From Verrucomicrobiota bacterium (lineage in GTDB: Bacteria; Verrucomicrobiota; Verrucomicrobiia; Limisphaerales; JAHDYP01), in contig JAHDYP010000003.1 of assembly GCA_023383055.1 (NCBI GenBank), positions 1-64,000 of the forward strand: DNA of 64,000 bases, in the 5' to 3' direction. Positions 55,526 to 64,000 of the stretch are shown here, piece by piece. The stretch's first letter is position 1. Every line of letters starts with the position of its first letter. Under the pieces are notes generated by a model. The model was not told the origin of the DNA and searched no databases. It was given only the letters and a program-made list of their open reading frames with translations. The translations under genes and the position numbers were made by a program.

Positions 55526-58300
55526 ATGTTGCTCGAAAACCACACTCAGAAGACCATGACAAAAGTAGCCAATCTTGTGTGCCTGCTCCTACCGCTCGCC
55601 CTGGGTCCTGTCACCTGGGCGGCTGAACCGAGCCCGGCTGAAATGGCCGCCGACGAGGCGACGCGAAGGCAGGAGGCCGTCATCTTGCTGCGGCGGACGC
55701 TGGGAGACGCGGGAGCGACGCTGGCGAAGGGCGATGTGGCCGGCGCGGCACGGTTGTACGAGGAGGCTTATCGTTGGGTTCAGGCTATCGGAGTCGGCAT
55801 CGACACGGAATCGCAGGAGGCCGTCTCGGGGCTGAGCTCCACGCGATTGTCGTTGGCGAAGAGTGCCCAGCGCCGCGGTGATTTCCGGGAAGCGGAGCTG
55901 CACATCAACCGGGTATTGACGGTGAACGCGCGCGACGAGGCTGCGCTGAGCTTGAAGAAGGAGAACGACAAGGCCCTGGCCGCCTTGGCCGGACGAACTC
56001 CGAGCCCGGAGATCACGGCGCTGGCGCCGGAGGTCAAAGAGCAGAAGCTGCAGGCCGCCACGCATGTTCAGAACGGCAAGTTGCTTTACGAAATGGGACG
56101 CATTGCCGAAGCTGAAGCGGAGCTGCATCGCGCCATCGCCCTGGATCCGGAAAATCAGGCGGCCTTCTATTATGTGAAGCTGATCAGCGAGGCCAAGTAT
56201 GCCGAAGGCGCCCGGCGGCGCGAGATCATGACCAAGGAGCGCGGAGTTGAGCTCGAGGACGCCTGGTTGCCGCCGACCTCAGCGGAAAAGCTGCCCAGTC
56301 CGAATCCGTTCGCGACGACCAATCTCGTTTACACGGGTCCCGGCCGTCAGTCGATCCAGTCCAAACTGCATCGAATCATGATTAACGAAGTGCAGTTCGA
56401 CGGGTTAACCTTGCCCGACGTGCTCAATTATCTCGGGACGATGGCCCGCCAGCGCGATCCGGATCAGCAGGGCATCAATTTTCTGATCAACCCCAATGTG
56501 GTGGTTTCGGGAGCGGCGCCCCTGGTGGATCCGACGTCGGGAGCAGTGATCCAGGCTCCTCAGGCTGAGCCCCTCGACATGAATAGTGTGATCATCCGGA
56601 TCGCACCCGCGATCCGCAACGTGCGGTTGGGCGATGTCCTGGAAGCGATCACGCGCGTGGCGGACAAGCCGATCCGTTACTCGATCGAAGAATACGGGAT
56701 CATTTTCGCCCAGAAACCACCCGATCTCGGGGTGCAGCTCGAAACGCGCATTTTCAAGGTTAACCCCAACACCTTTGTCGAGGGTCTCTACGCCGTCGGC
56801 ACCTTCCCGCTGGGCGATTTGGTTCAGTCCAGCGGCACGGGTGGCGGTGGCATTGGTGGTGGCGGTGGTGGCATCGGCGGCGGCGGCGGCGGCATCGGCG
56901 GTGGTGGCGGCGGCGGTATCGGCGGTGGTGGCGGCGGCATTTTTGATATTCCGCGCGTCTATGTGGCTGGCGGTGGCGGTGGTGGCGGCGGTTTCGGTGG
57001 TGGCGGCTTTGGTGGCGGCGGCGGGGTGGGTGGTGGTGGTGGCGGCGGCGGCGGTTTGCCGGGTGTCACTTCGACCAACCTGACGCAGAACAGTCAGGAA
57101 GTGGTTCGTCAGTTTTTCATCGCGGCCGGGGTCAATGTCCTGCCGCCGAACCAGATCTACTTCAACGACCGCAAGGGTGTCTTGATGGTGCGGGCGACCT
57201 CGGCCGAACTGGATGTGATCCAACAGGCGATCGAAGTGTTGAACGAGCCTCCGCCTCAGATCACGATCGAAGCGAAGTTTGTCGAAGTGGGACAGGACGA
57301 CAGCAAGGAACTGGGGTTTGATTGGTTCCTCGGCAACACTCTGGCTCGGAACGGCTCGATTGGAGTTCAGGGCGGCACCGCGCCTTCGTACGCCGGGGCG
57401 CCTTCGGAGGCCAATCCTTCGGGAGTATTCCCGGGTTCACAGGGTATTCCGACCTACCAACCGGCTTCCACGGATGGCCAGATCACTAGCGGGCTGCGCA
57501 ACACCGCTCCGTCCATCTTCACCGTGACCGGGATTCTGACCGATCCTCAATTCCGCGTTGTCATCAGGGCGTTGGAGCAACGGACGGGCACGGATCTGAT
57601 GGCGGCACCGCGGGTGACAACCCTGAGCGGCCGGCAGACCCAGATCTCGCTCGTTCAGGTGCGATCCATCGTGACAGGCAGTTCGCAGAGCACGCAGGCC
57701 GGTGGCTCAACCGGAGGGACGGTGGGCGGGGTGGCGGCTGGAGGTGGCGCGAGTGCCACCGGCCAGCAGGGGTTCAGCGTTTCTTCCGTGCCACTGGGCC
57801 CGACGCTGGACGTGATTCCCTACGTCTCTGCGGATGGTTACTCGGTGCAGATGACAATCATCCCGTCGATGGTCGAATTCCTGGGTTATGACACCGAAAC
57901 CGCCCGTTTGTTTGTGCCGCAGATTATCCTGGGCACAGGCAACACCGTTGGCACGCCGATACAATCGCAGTTGCCGCTGCCGATCTTCCGGTCGCGACAG
58001 GTGGTGACGAGCTGCAACGTGTGGGATGGGCAGACCGTGGTGTTGGGCGGGTTGCTGGCCGAGGACGTCCAGAAGCAGAAGGACAAAGTGCCGGTGCTGG
58101 GTGATTTGCCGCTCGTGGGCCGGCTTTTCCGGAGCGAGTCATCGGTTACCAAGAAGAAGAACCTGGTGATCTTCGTGACCCCCACCATCATTGATCCGGC
58201 TGGCAATCCGGTTCATCGAATGGACAATTTGCCCTACGATCCCAATAGTCTCCCGCCGCAAACGCCGCTGCAGGCAGCGCCGGCACAGACAGCGCCATAG
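55526..58300 (+). CDS. Secretin (type II/III secretion system / type IV pilus; Amuc_1098-like) with N-terminal TPR-like region and Gly-rich insertion
   Basis: Signal peptide MTKVANLVCLLLPLALG; NDRKGVLMVRATSAELDVIQQAIEVLNEPPPQITIEAKFVEV; VWDGQTVVLGGLLAEDVQ; VPVLGDLPLVGRLFRSESSVTKKKNLVIFVTPTIID. Confidence 0.93.
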   Translation: MLLENHTQKTMTKVANLVCLLLPLALGPVTWAAEPSPAEMAADEATRRQEAVILLRRTLGDAGATLAKGDVAGAARLYEEAYRWVQAIGVGIDTESQEAVSGLSSTRLSLAKSAQRRGDFREAELHINRVLTVNARDEAALSLKKENDKALAALAGRTPSPEITALAPEVKEQKLQAATHVQNGKLLYEMGRIAEAEAELHRAIALDPENQAAFYYVKLISEAKYAEGARRREIMTKERGVELEDAWLPPTSAEKLPSPNPFATTNLVYTGPGRQSIQSKLHRIMINEVQFDGLTLPDVLNYLGTMARQRDPDQQGINFLINPNVVVSGAAPLVDPTSGAVIQAPQAEPLDMNSVIIRIAPAIRNVRLGDVLEAITRVADKPIRYSIEEYGIIFAQKPPDLGVQLETRIFKVNPNTFVEGLYAVGTFPLGDLVQSSGTGGGGIGGGGGGIGGGGGGIGGGGGGGIGGGGGGIFDIPRVYVAGGGGGGGGFGGGGFGGGGGVGGGGGGGGGLPGVTSTNLTQNSQEVVRQFFIAAGVNVLPPNQIYFNDRKGVLMVRATSAELDVIQQAIEVLNEPPPQITIEAKFVEVGQDDSKELGFDWFLGNTLARNGSIGVQGGTAPSYAGAPSEANPSGVFPGSQGIPTYQPASTDGQITSGLRNTAPSIFTVTGILTDPQFRVVIRALEQRTGTDLMAAPRVTTLSGRQTQISLVQVRSIVTGSSQSTQAGGSTGGTVGGVAAGGGASATGQQGFSVSSVPLGPTLDVIPYVSADGYSVQMTIIPSMVEFLGYDTETARLFVPQIILGTGNTVGTPIQSQLPLPIFRSRQVVTSCNVWDGQTVVLGGLLAEDVQKQKDKVPVLGDLPLVGRLFRSESSVTKKKNLVIFVTPTIIDPAGNPVHRMDNLPYDPNSLPPQTPLQAAPAQTAP
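56838..57058 (+). repeat. GGN/GGC-rich low-complexity tract encoding a poly-glycine segment within the secretin
   Basis: GGGGIGGGGGGIGGGGGGIGGGGGGGIGGGGGGIFDIPRVYVAGGGGGGGGFGGGGFGGGGGVGGGGGGGGGLPG. Confidence 0.95.
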
Positions 58301-58460
58301 GTGGTCGGCTGTTTCTTCCGTCTGGAGGGGCGGCCCCGGGTGGTCGCCAGCGGGAATTGGGATGACGGCGGAAACGGTGGGATAGTGCGGCGGCAGTTCG
58401 TAAGTGTGCTATGTTGTTCGGAAATCTTGATCCGGCGCAGAGGCGCCCAGGCAATGTTAT

Positions 58461-60476
58461 ATGGCTAGTCGTGTGATATCCCCGCAATCGTCGGGCCGCG
58501 GTCATGTTCAATCAGGCCAAACCATGGCGGCGCCTCTGCTGCGGGCCGTGAGGACCGGGATTCTGCCCGCGGCCTTTCTGGCTGTGTCCCTCGGTCTTGC
58601 CCAAGTTCAGGCGGCGTTTGCGCCGCAAGGCGGCGAGTACGCGCCGGTTGGAACCTGGGGCGGCGATCAGGTCTTCTCCAGTCTCAGCCTGAATTCCGAG
58701 GGCGGCTACATCGTCTGGCATGATAATGCGACGGACGGTGTCGGCTTGGGGATTGGAGCTCGTCGTATTGACGCCAGTCTTAGCGGCAGCTTGAGCACTT
58801 TTCGAGTGAACAAACTGACGGCCGGCGATCAGGAGCGGCCCCAGGTTGCCATGTTGCCGGACGGCGGCGCGGTTTTTGTCTGGCAGGGCGGAACCGTGGG
58901 CGCTCAGCGAATCTATGCGCGGTTTATGACGGCGTCCGGGACTTTCCGCGACGAGGATCAGCGGGTCAACGCATATACCGGGGACTTTCAGTCGGAGCCG
59001 GCGGTTGTGGTGTTGGCGGATGGCAAGGTGATCGTCGTGTGGTCCAGCTACGATCAGGATGGCAGCATGCTGGGGGTGTATGGACAGCGATTCTCCGCGA
59101 CGGGCTCGAAGATCGGCGGTGAATTTCAGATCAACACGACGACCGCACTGAACCAGCGTTCTCCGGCGGTAACCGCCTTGAGCGACGGCGGCTTTTTAGT
59201 TGTTTGGGTTTCTGAAAGCGAGGTTGGTGTCCAAGACTCGATCGCTCCAACAGGCGGGGAAGCCGAGACCTGGGGAGGGGGCGCGGCGTTTGCAGTTCAC
59301 CTCTTTGGCCGGCGTTACAGCGCTGACGCAAGCGCGGTCACTGACGAGTTTCGCGTGAATTCCACAGTCAACATGGTGTGCGCCAATCCAGTGCTTGCTG
59401 TGGCTACGGATGGAGCGGTCCTTGCGGCTTGGAGTGGTCGGGCGGCCCAACTGCCGGCCGGGGGCCCTGCATCGGCGGAGGGATGGGATGTGTTTGGACG
59501 GTTTCTGGGAGCCGATGGCACCCCCGAGGGCGCCGATTTTCGGATCAACACCTACACTTACGGAGATCAGTTCAACCCGAAAGTGGCGTGCCTTGCTCAG
59601 GACTTTTTCGTGGCGTGGACGAGTCTGGGGCAAGATGGATCACGCGAAGGGATCTACGCGCGGCAGTTGAACGCTTATGACGGTAATGGACCTGAGTTCA
59701 GGGTCAACACCTTTACGCAGGGGCAGCAGATGCTCCCGGGAGTCGCATCTGATGGAGTCGATCGCTTTATGGTGATCTGGTCTGGATTCGTTGGGGGCGC
59801 TGGTGGTTACGATCTGTTGGCCCAACGATACGCCACGGCTCCGGGTTTGCCGGCACCGGCGGCGCCGTTGATCTCGGCACTGAGCCAGACGCGGTTGAGC
59901 GTGAGTTGGCCGGACATGGCAGGCTACGAGGTCGAGGCCTACGAAGTGTTTGTTGACGGTGCGGACGCGTCGATCGCGGTGCAGGGTAATCTCCTTGCCG
60001 TGGGCGGGTTTTCTCCCGGCAGCACGCATTCGTTCAAGCTGGCCTATCGGCTGGCTGACGGGCGGCGTTCCCCGCTGTCGCCCACCGCTGGTGGCTCGAC
60101 CTGGGGACCGGACGAGAATTTCGACGGGTTGCCGGATGACTGGCAGGCGACCTACTGGGGGGCAGGTCCCGCCGGATGGCCGGCTCCGAACAGTGACATG
60201 GACGGTGACGGCGCGAGCGACCTCCAGGAGTTCCTGGCCGGGACCGATCCGTCCGATGCCCGGAGCGTGCTGAAAGTCCAAATCCTGGCTGATCCTTACG
60301 GCATGCAGATCGTTTGGAACACGCAACCTGGGCTGATTTACCAGATTCAGAACTCCCCAGACGCGTCGGATTGGACCAATTACGGGACGCCTCGTTTTGC
60401 AGCGGGAACTTCGGACGCGGTGCTTCTGAACAGTGGCGCCAATGTGTTATTTTATCGAATCATCCGGCTTCGCTAA
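58461..60476 (+). CDS. Secreted protein: propeller-like repeats, Fn3-like domain, TSP3-like motif and C-terminal tail domain
   Basis: Repeated unit F.VNT.T...Q..P.VA...DG.F.VVW.S...DGS..G.Y.QR; DMDGDGASDLQEFLAGTDPSDARS near C-terminus. Confidence 0.8.
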   Translation: MASRVISPQSSGRGHVQSGQTMAAPLLRAVRTGILPAAFLAVSLGLAQVQAAFAPQGGEYAPVGTWGGDQVFSSLSLNSEGGYIVWHDNATDGVGLGIGARRIDASLSGSLSTFRVNKLTAGDQERPQVAMLPDGGAVFVWQGGTVGAQRIYARFMTASGTFRDEDQRVNAYTGDFQSEPAVVVLADGKVIVVWSSYDQDGSMLGVYGQRFSATGSKIGGEFQINTTTALNQRSPAVTALSDGGFLVVWVSESEVGVQDSIAPTGGEAETWGGGAAFAVHLFGRRYSADASAVTDEFRVNSTVNMVCANPVLAVATDGAVLAAWSGRAAQLPAGGPASAEGWDVFGRFLGADGTPEGADFRINTYTYGDQFNPKVACLAQDFFVAWTSLGQDGSREGIYARQLNAYDGNGPEFRVNTFTQGQQMLPGVASDGVDRFMVIWSGFVGGAGGYDLLAQRYATAPGLPAPAAPLISALSQTRLSVSWPDMAGYEVEAYEVFVDGADASIAVQGNLLAVGGFSPGSTHSFKLAYRLADGRRSPLSPTAGGSTWGPDENFDGLPDDWQATYWGAGPAGWPAPNSDMDGDGASDLQEFLAGTDPSDARSVLKVQILADPYGMQIVWNTQPGLIYQIQNSPDASDWTNYGTPRFAAGTSDAVLLNSGANVLFYRIIRLR

Positions 60477-60486
60477 CGCTAATTCT

Positions 60487-61890
60487 ATGTCACGCCTTTC
60501 AAGATATCTTGTATTGCTGATCGCCGCGAAGGCGATCCTGGGCCAGTTGGGCGCGTTCAGCCTGGTGGGACCCGAGGCGGCGTGGCAGACGCCGCGATTG
60601 GGCTATGCGCTCAACATGCCGTTTGCTGGTGGGCCGATGGACATCGGCGAGGAGTATCGTTTCAACGTACCCGTGGTTTACTACGGGTTCACGTCGGATT
60701 TCCTTAATTATTTCGGGCAGAAGGGGGTCGACGAGATCGATAAGGCGTTCAAAATCCTCAACGAATTGCCCGCCGCGTCGAAGGTCAGTTTGGCGGATTT
60801 TCCGTTCGCTTCTCGAAGGATTAACCATCGGGCGGCGGCGTTGGGTTTGATCGATCTGAAGTCCACTTCGTTGAGCATCGTGTTACATGAAATGGGCCTG
60901 GGTTCGCCCATCCGATTCGTTTACACCTTGCGAAGCCGGTGGATCGGTGCAGGGGGATCACCGACGAACTTTTACGTGATTCGGCGCAATTTCGATCCGG
61001 AGACATGGCGGGCAACGTCTTACATTAACGGTCAGCTTTGGACCTACCCGCTGGTTACGGATGTCAATGAGTCCGAATCGTTCGTTTTCACGGAGCCGGT
61101 GGACCCCCTGGCGTGTTGTGGTTTGTTGTATTCGCCGGTGGCGTCAATGGGCTCCGCGGTGTTCGTCTCCGGTTCATTTTGGACGGGGTTGACGCGCGAC
61201 GACATCGGGGGGTTGCGGTACATTTACCGTAAGAACAACTACAATGTCGAAAACCTCCCGACAAACACGATCACCGACGGTACGGGTGGAGGCGGGGGAC
61301 CATGGGGTCCGCCGCCGGGTACCACCAACACGGTCACGAACGCTTTCGGTTCGAACGTGGTGGTGAACATCGGCCTTCGCTCTGGCAGGGAGAAGATCAA
61401 GTTCACCAAGGTACAGAACGACTCGACCATGGGTTTTTTCGTCCCCTTCACCAACAACTTCGCGGACACTTACTATACGAACGGGACTCCGTTCACGCAG
61501 TTTATCGACCGGGCGGTGACCATTCCGGACATTCTGTTCGATGTGGCCGATCTCCAGGGCGGCGATGCCACGGACACTTTCACCACCATTAGTTATGTGC
61601 AAGCGGCTTGGAGCAACAACGATGCGAACAACGGGATCGCGGGGCACCTCGGGCCCGGGGTGGTTGAACCGGGTTTGACCATCACATTTAACAGCATCGG
61701 GTCGATGTTCTGGAATGTGTATCCGAACTTCCTCAGCGAGTATAACCGGGCCGGCGAGATCGGCTGGTGGTGGGGATCTTTCGACGGCACGACGAACGAT
61801 CCGGTGGTTTATCCGCTGGGAACCGAGGTGACCGAACTTGAGCGCAGGGTCTTGAAGGGAGAGACAGGCTCGCCATGGCGGGCGCCATGA
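60487..61890 (+). CDS. Secreted protein with matrixin-like architecture, function unknown
   Basis: In-frame ATG 60487 with signal peptide MSRLSRYLVLLIAAKAILGQLGA; YRFNVPVVYYGFTSDFLNYFGQKGVDEIDKAFKILN; TRDDIGGLRYIY. Confidence 0.75.
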   Translation: MSRLSRYLVLLIAAKAILGQLGAFSLVGPEAAWQTPRLGYALNMPFAGGPMDIGEEYRFNVPVVYYGFTSDFLNYFGQKGVDEIDKAFKILNELPAASKVSLADFPFASRRINHRAAALGLIDLKSTSLSIVLHEMGLGSPIRFVYTLRSRWIGAGGSPTNFYVIRRNFDPETWRATSYINGQLWTYPLVTDVNESESFVFTEPVDPLACCGLLYSPVASMGSAVFVSGSFWTGLTRDDIGGLRYIYRKNNYNVENLPTNTITDGTGGGGGPWGPPPGTTNTVTNAFGSNVVVNIGLRSGREKIKFTKVQNDSTMGFFVPFTNNFADTYYTNGTPFTQFIDRAVTIPDILFDVADLQGGDATDTFTTISYVQAAWSNNDANNGIAGHLGPGVVEPGLTITFNSIGSMFWNVYPNFLSEYNRAGEIGWWWGSFDGTTNDPVVYPLGTEVTELERRVLKGETGSPWRAP

Positions 61891-61962
61891 GAGTGAGTGC
61901 CCGGTAGGAAGCTTATGGAATGCTCGGAGACATGTAATTTCACGCTGAGTTGCGTTGATCGT

Positions 61963-64000
61963 ATGAAAAAAGTTTTGTTCTTGGTAGGTTTGCTCGCAGG
62001 TGGCGTGGCCGGTCTTCGGTCTCAGCCCATTCCGCTCTACGAGAATTACGGGAATGTCACCTTTTCCGACATCCCTCCCCAAATCGACGCACTGGCATTC
62101 GCCAACTACGGCACATTTAACATTTTTACGCCGATCGATCTCCCGTTCGATTTCCAGAACGTTCTCTATTTCACCAATCGTGGCACCATGGTGGGTAATT
62201 CGGGCTTTCAGTTCGACACCGCCTACTCGAAGGGCAACCGTAAGCCGGCTTTGAATTTCGAGAATCAGCGGGGGGGGACTATCAGCGCGACGCCCTGGCT
62301 ATCGGTGGATGCCGACCGCATTCTGAGCGAGGGATTGCTCAGTGCGAGCGCCACGGGGTTGATTCGGTTGAAAGGAAAGAATGTGAACCTGAGCCGCAGC
62401 GGCGTTCAGATTCAGCCGGTCTCGGGCTTGGGTTTCAGTTTTGTCACGCTATCCAATTTCTTCCCCGACAACGGCATCTTCGATCTCTATTGGGGAGGGA
62501 TAACCAACCAGGACATGGACGCGGCCGACCTGGTGCAGGTGATTCCGAATTTCGGGCCCATAGTCCAAACGCCGTTTCACGTCGTGACTAACTCGGACGG
62601 ATCCATTTCCGGAACCTCGTTTGGATTGGCCAACCCGACCCTGGTGGCGGTCTACACCAACGAGATCAGCTCCACCAACTGGCTGGTCCAGGCTGCCTTC
62701 GTGGACATCTCCGACACCAACTATTCGGCGCGGGTTAGGTTCGCGCCCAGCCAGATCCCCACCAACGATTTCCAGACGATCGTGGTCGAACTCAGCATGA
62801 CCGACACGAACATCGTGACCGGCAACGTATCGCCGCTGAACCTCTACTTCACCGATCGCCTGGCTTCGGACACCAATTACGTCATGCTGACGAACCTGAA
62901 CACCCAGACCACCTTCCGGCCGGCCGTCTACGAACTGTCCCGCTCGGCGCCGTCCGAGTTCTTCAATGGGCGTTCGGGGAACACTGAGCTGACGGAGGAA
63001 CTTTTCTATAACGACACCTATGACAGCCAGTTCGTCACCAACACCTACGCCGCCTACGCCGCCGAGATCAGCGGCGGCACGGCCGCGGTCCTGCCCTTGC
63101 CGGGTGCCTCCATCACCAACGTGGCCGGGCGGGTCGAGATCGAGGCGGATGTGCTGGACCTGCGTCGAACGAGAATTCGGGGTAACGGGCTGATCTCGAT
63201 CGAAACCGATCATCTGGTGGGCAGCGAAGGGGCGCTGGTGGATTCCGGCGATCTGAGGTTCAGGTTGGCTTCGACGAACGGGATTCTGCGGCTCAAGGAT
63301 CTGTCCAAGGACTCCGTGGTGCGAATGAACGGCGCGTTGCGGGCCTGGAGCGGCGTCTGGAGCAATTCGTATCCGATCGTGGAGATGGTGGAAACCAATG
63401 AGGTGACCAATACGGTGATTGTGGGATTTCACGCGCTGGTGCTGGATGCGAACCCGCTGGTTTCGAGTCAGCAAGTGCAGGTGCATGACGTGGCGTTATC
63501 CAGCACGAATGTGTTCATCGATGACAACCTGTTCGTGACCGAGACCTTTGTGGTCAATGCCGAGTCGTTGACGATCGATTCGCAGCTCACCCTTTCCGGT
63601 GCGATTCGCGATTGGTCGGCCGCCACCGTGCCCGGCTTGCTCCACCTGACAAATCTCGGCTCAATCTCGGTGCCGAATACCGCCGCTTTCGGCAACGACC
63701 GCGTGGCACCGTATCAGTCGATCGTGAACCGCGGTTCGATCTCCGCCTCAACGCACTGGTACCGGAGCGAGTACTTCGAGAATGGCGGGGTTATCACGGC
63801 TCAAGGCCCGATCACTTTGCAGACGCGTTCCGGCAAGCTCGAAGGCGGACGCAGCAGTTCCGGTCGCGACGTCCGGTTTGGCGCCTTCGATCTTAAACTG
63901 CATCAGTATACCAACTCCTCCGGGGGACGCTTGGTGCTAAACGCGACGAATTCGTTGGCCGACACGGGTGGAGGGGCGGGCGTCCTGTTTAACTGCACGG
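61963..64000 (+). CDS. Large secreted repeat-rich (beta-helix-like) protein, 3' end outside window
   Basis: My translation from ATG 61963 (MKKVLFLVGLLAGGVAGLRSQPIPLYENYGNVTFSDIPPQID...) stays open to the window end; absent from the ORF track presumably because no stop is reached. Confidence 0.85.
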   Translation, partial: MKKVLFLVGLLAGGVAGLRSQPIPLYENYGNVTFSDIPPQIDALAFANYGTFNIFTPIDLPFDFQNVLYFTNRGTMVGNSGFQFDTAYSKGNRKPALNFENQRGGTISATPWLSVDADRILSEGLLSASATGLIRLKGKNVNLSRSGVQIQPVSGLGFSFVTLSNFFPDNGIFDLYWGGITNQDMDAADLVQVIPNFGPIVQTPFHVVTNSDGSISGTSFGLANPTLVAVYTNEISSTNWLVQAAFVDISDTNYSARVRFAPSQIPTNDFQTIVVELSMTDTNIVTGNVSPLNLYFTDRLASDTNYVMLTNLNTQTTFRPAVYELSRSAPSEFFNGRSGNTELTEELFYNDTYDSQFVTNTYAAYAAEISGGTAAVLPLPGASITNVAGRVEIEADVLDLRRTRIRGNGLISIETDHLVGSEGALVDSGDLRFRLASTNGILRLKDLSKDSVVRMNGALRAWSGVWSNSYPIVEMVETNEVTNTVIVGFHALVLDANPLVSSQQVQVHDVALSSTNVFIDDNLFVTETFVVNAESLTIDSQLTLSGAIRDWSAATVPGLLHLTNLGSISVPNTAAFGNDRVAPYQSIVNRGSISASTHWYRSEYFENGGVITAQGPITLQTRSGKLEGGRSSSGRDVRFGAFDLKLHQYTNSSGGRLVLNATNSLADTGGGAGVLFNCT

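Noticed and set aside
56841-57060. Possible CRISPR-like or tandem DNA repeat array
   Set aside because: GGN codon runs in frame with the secretin; explained by poly-glycine coding with no spacer structure.

Overview
64 kb GC-rich window that looks like the chromosome of a Verrucomicrobiota bacterium (inferred from the Amuc_1098-1101-like pilus locus and verrucomicrobial-style secreted proteins; not confirmed by search). It is mostly housekeeping and envelope genes. From left to right: a TPR protein, a triplicated TSP3-repeat secreted protein, a frameshifted Uma2-family gene, two paralogous uncharacterised anchored proteins, a conserved ~480-aa protein of unknown function, a seven-gene Mrp (A-G) Na+/H+ antiporter operon coupled to a CaCA Na+/Ca2+ exchanger, a site-2 protease, a CNNM/CorC protein, ApaG, a TonB-ExbB-ExbD operon, and a response-regulator/DUF4388/roadblock cluster. 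These are followed by a lytic transglycosylase, ruvC-ruvA, a dipeptide epimerase, hopanoid-type radical SAM genes hpnH-hpnJ, YggS, an EVE-domain protein, a HAD hydrolase, threonine aldolase, an S9 peptidase pseudogene with an internal deletion, TyrS, a POT/MFS transporter with OppD/OppF, a Gfo/Idh/MocA oxidoreductase, and an OFA-type MFS transporter. The right end carries a fused exosortase-EpsI gene, a polyprenyl sugar transferase and a UDP-glucuronate decarboxylase-like gene, then a PilM(N)/Amuc_1100/Amuc_1099/secretin locus whose secretin has a ~70-residue poly-glycine insertion, and three large secreted proteins, the last running off the window. The strongest candidate for an under-described system is this secretin locus plus its downstream secreted proteins (51.7-64 kb). 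No tRNA, rRNA, CRISPR array or transposase was recognised.
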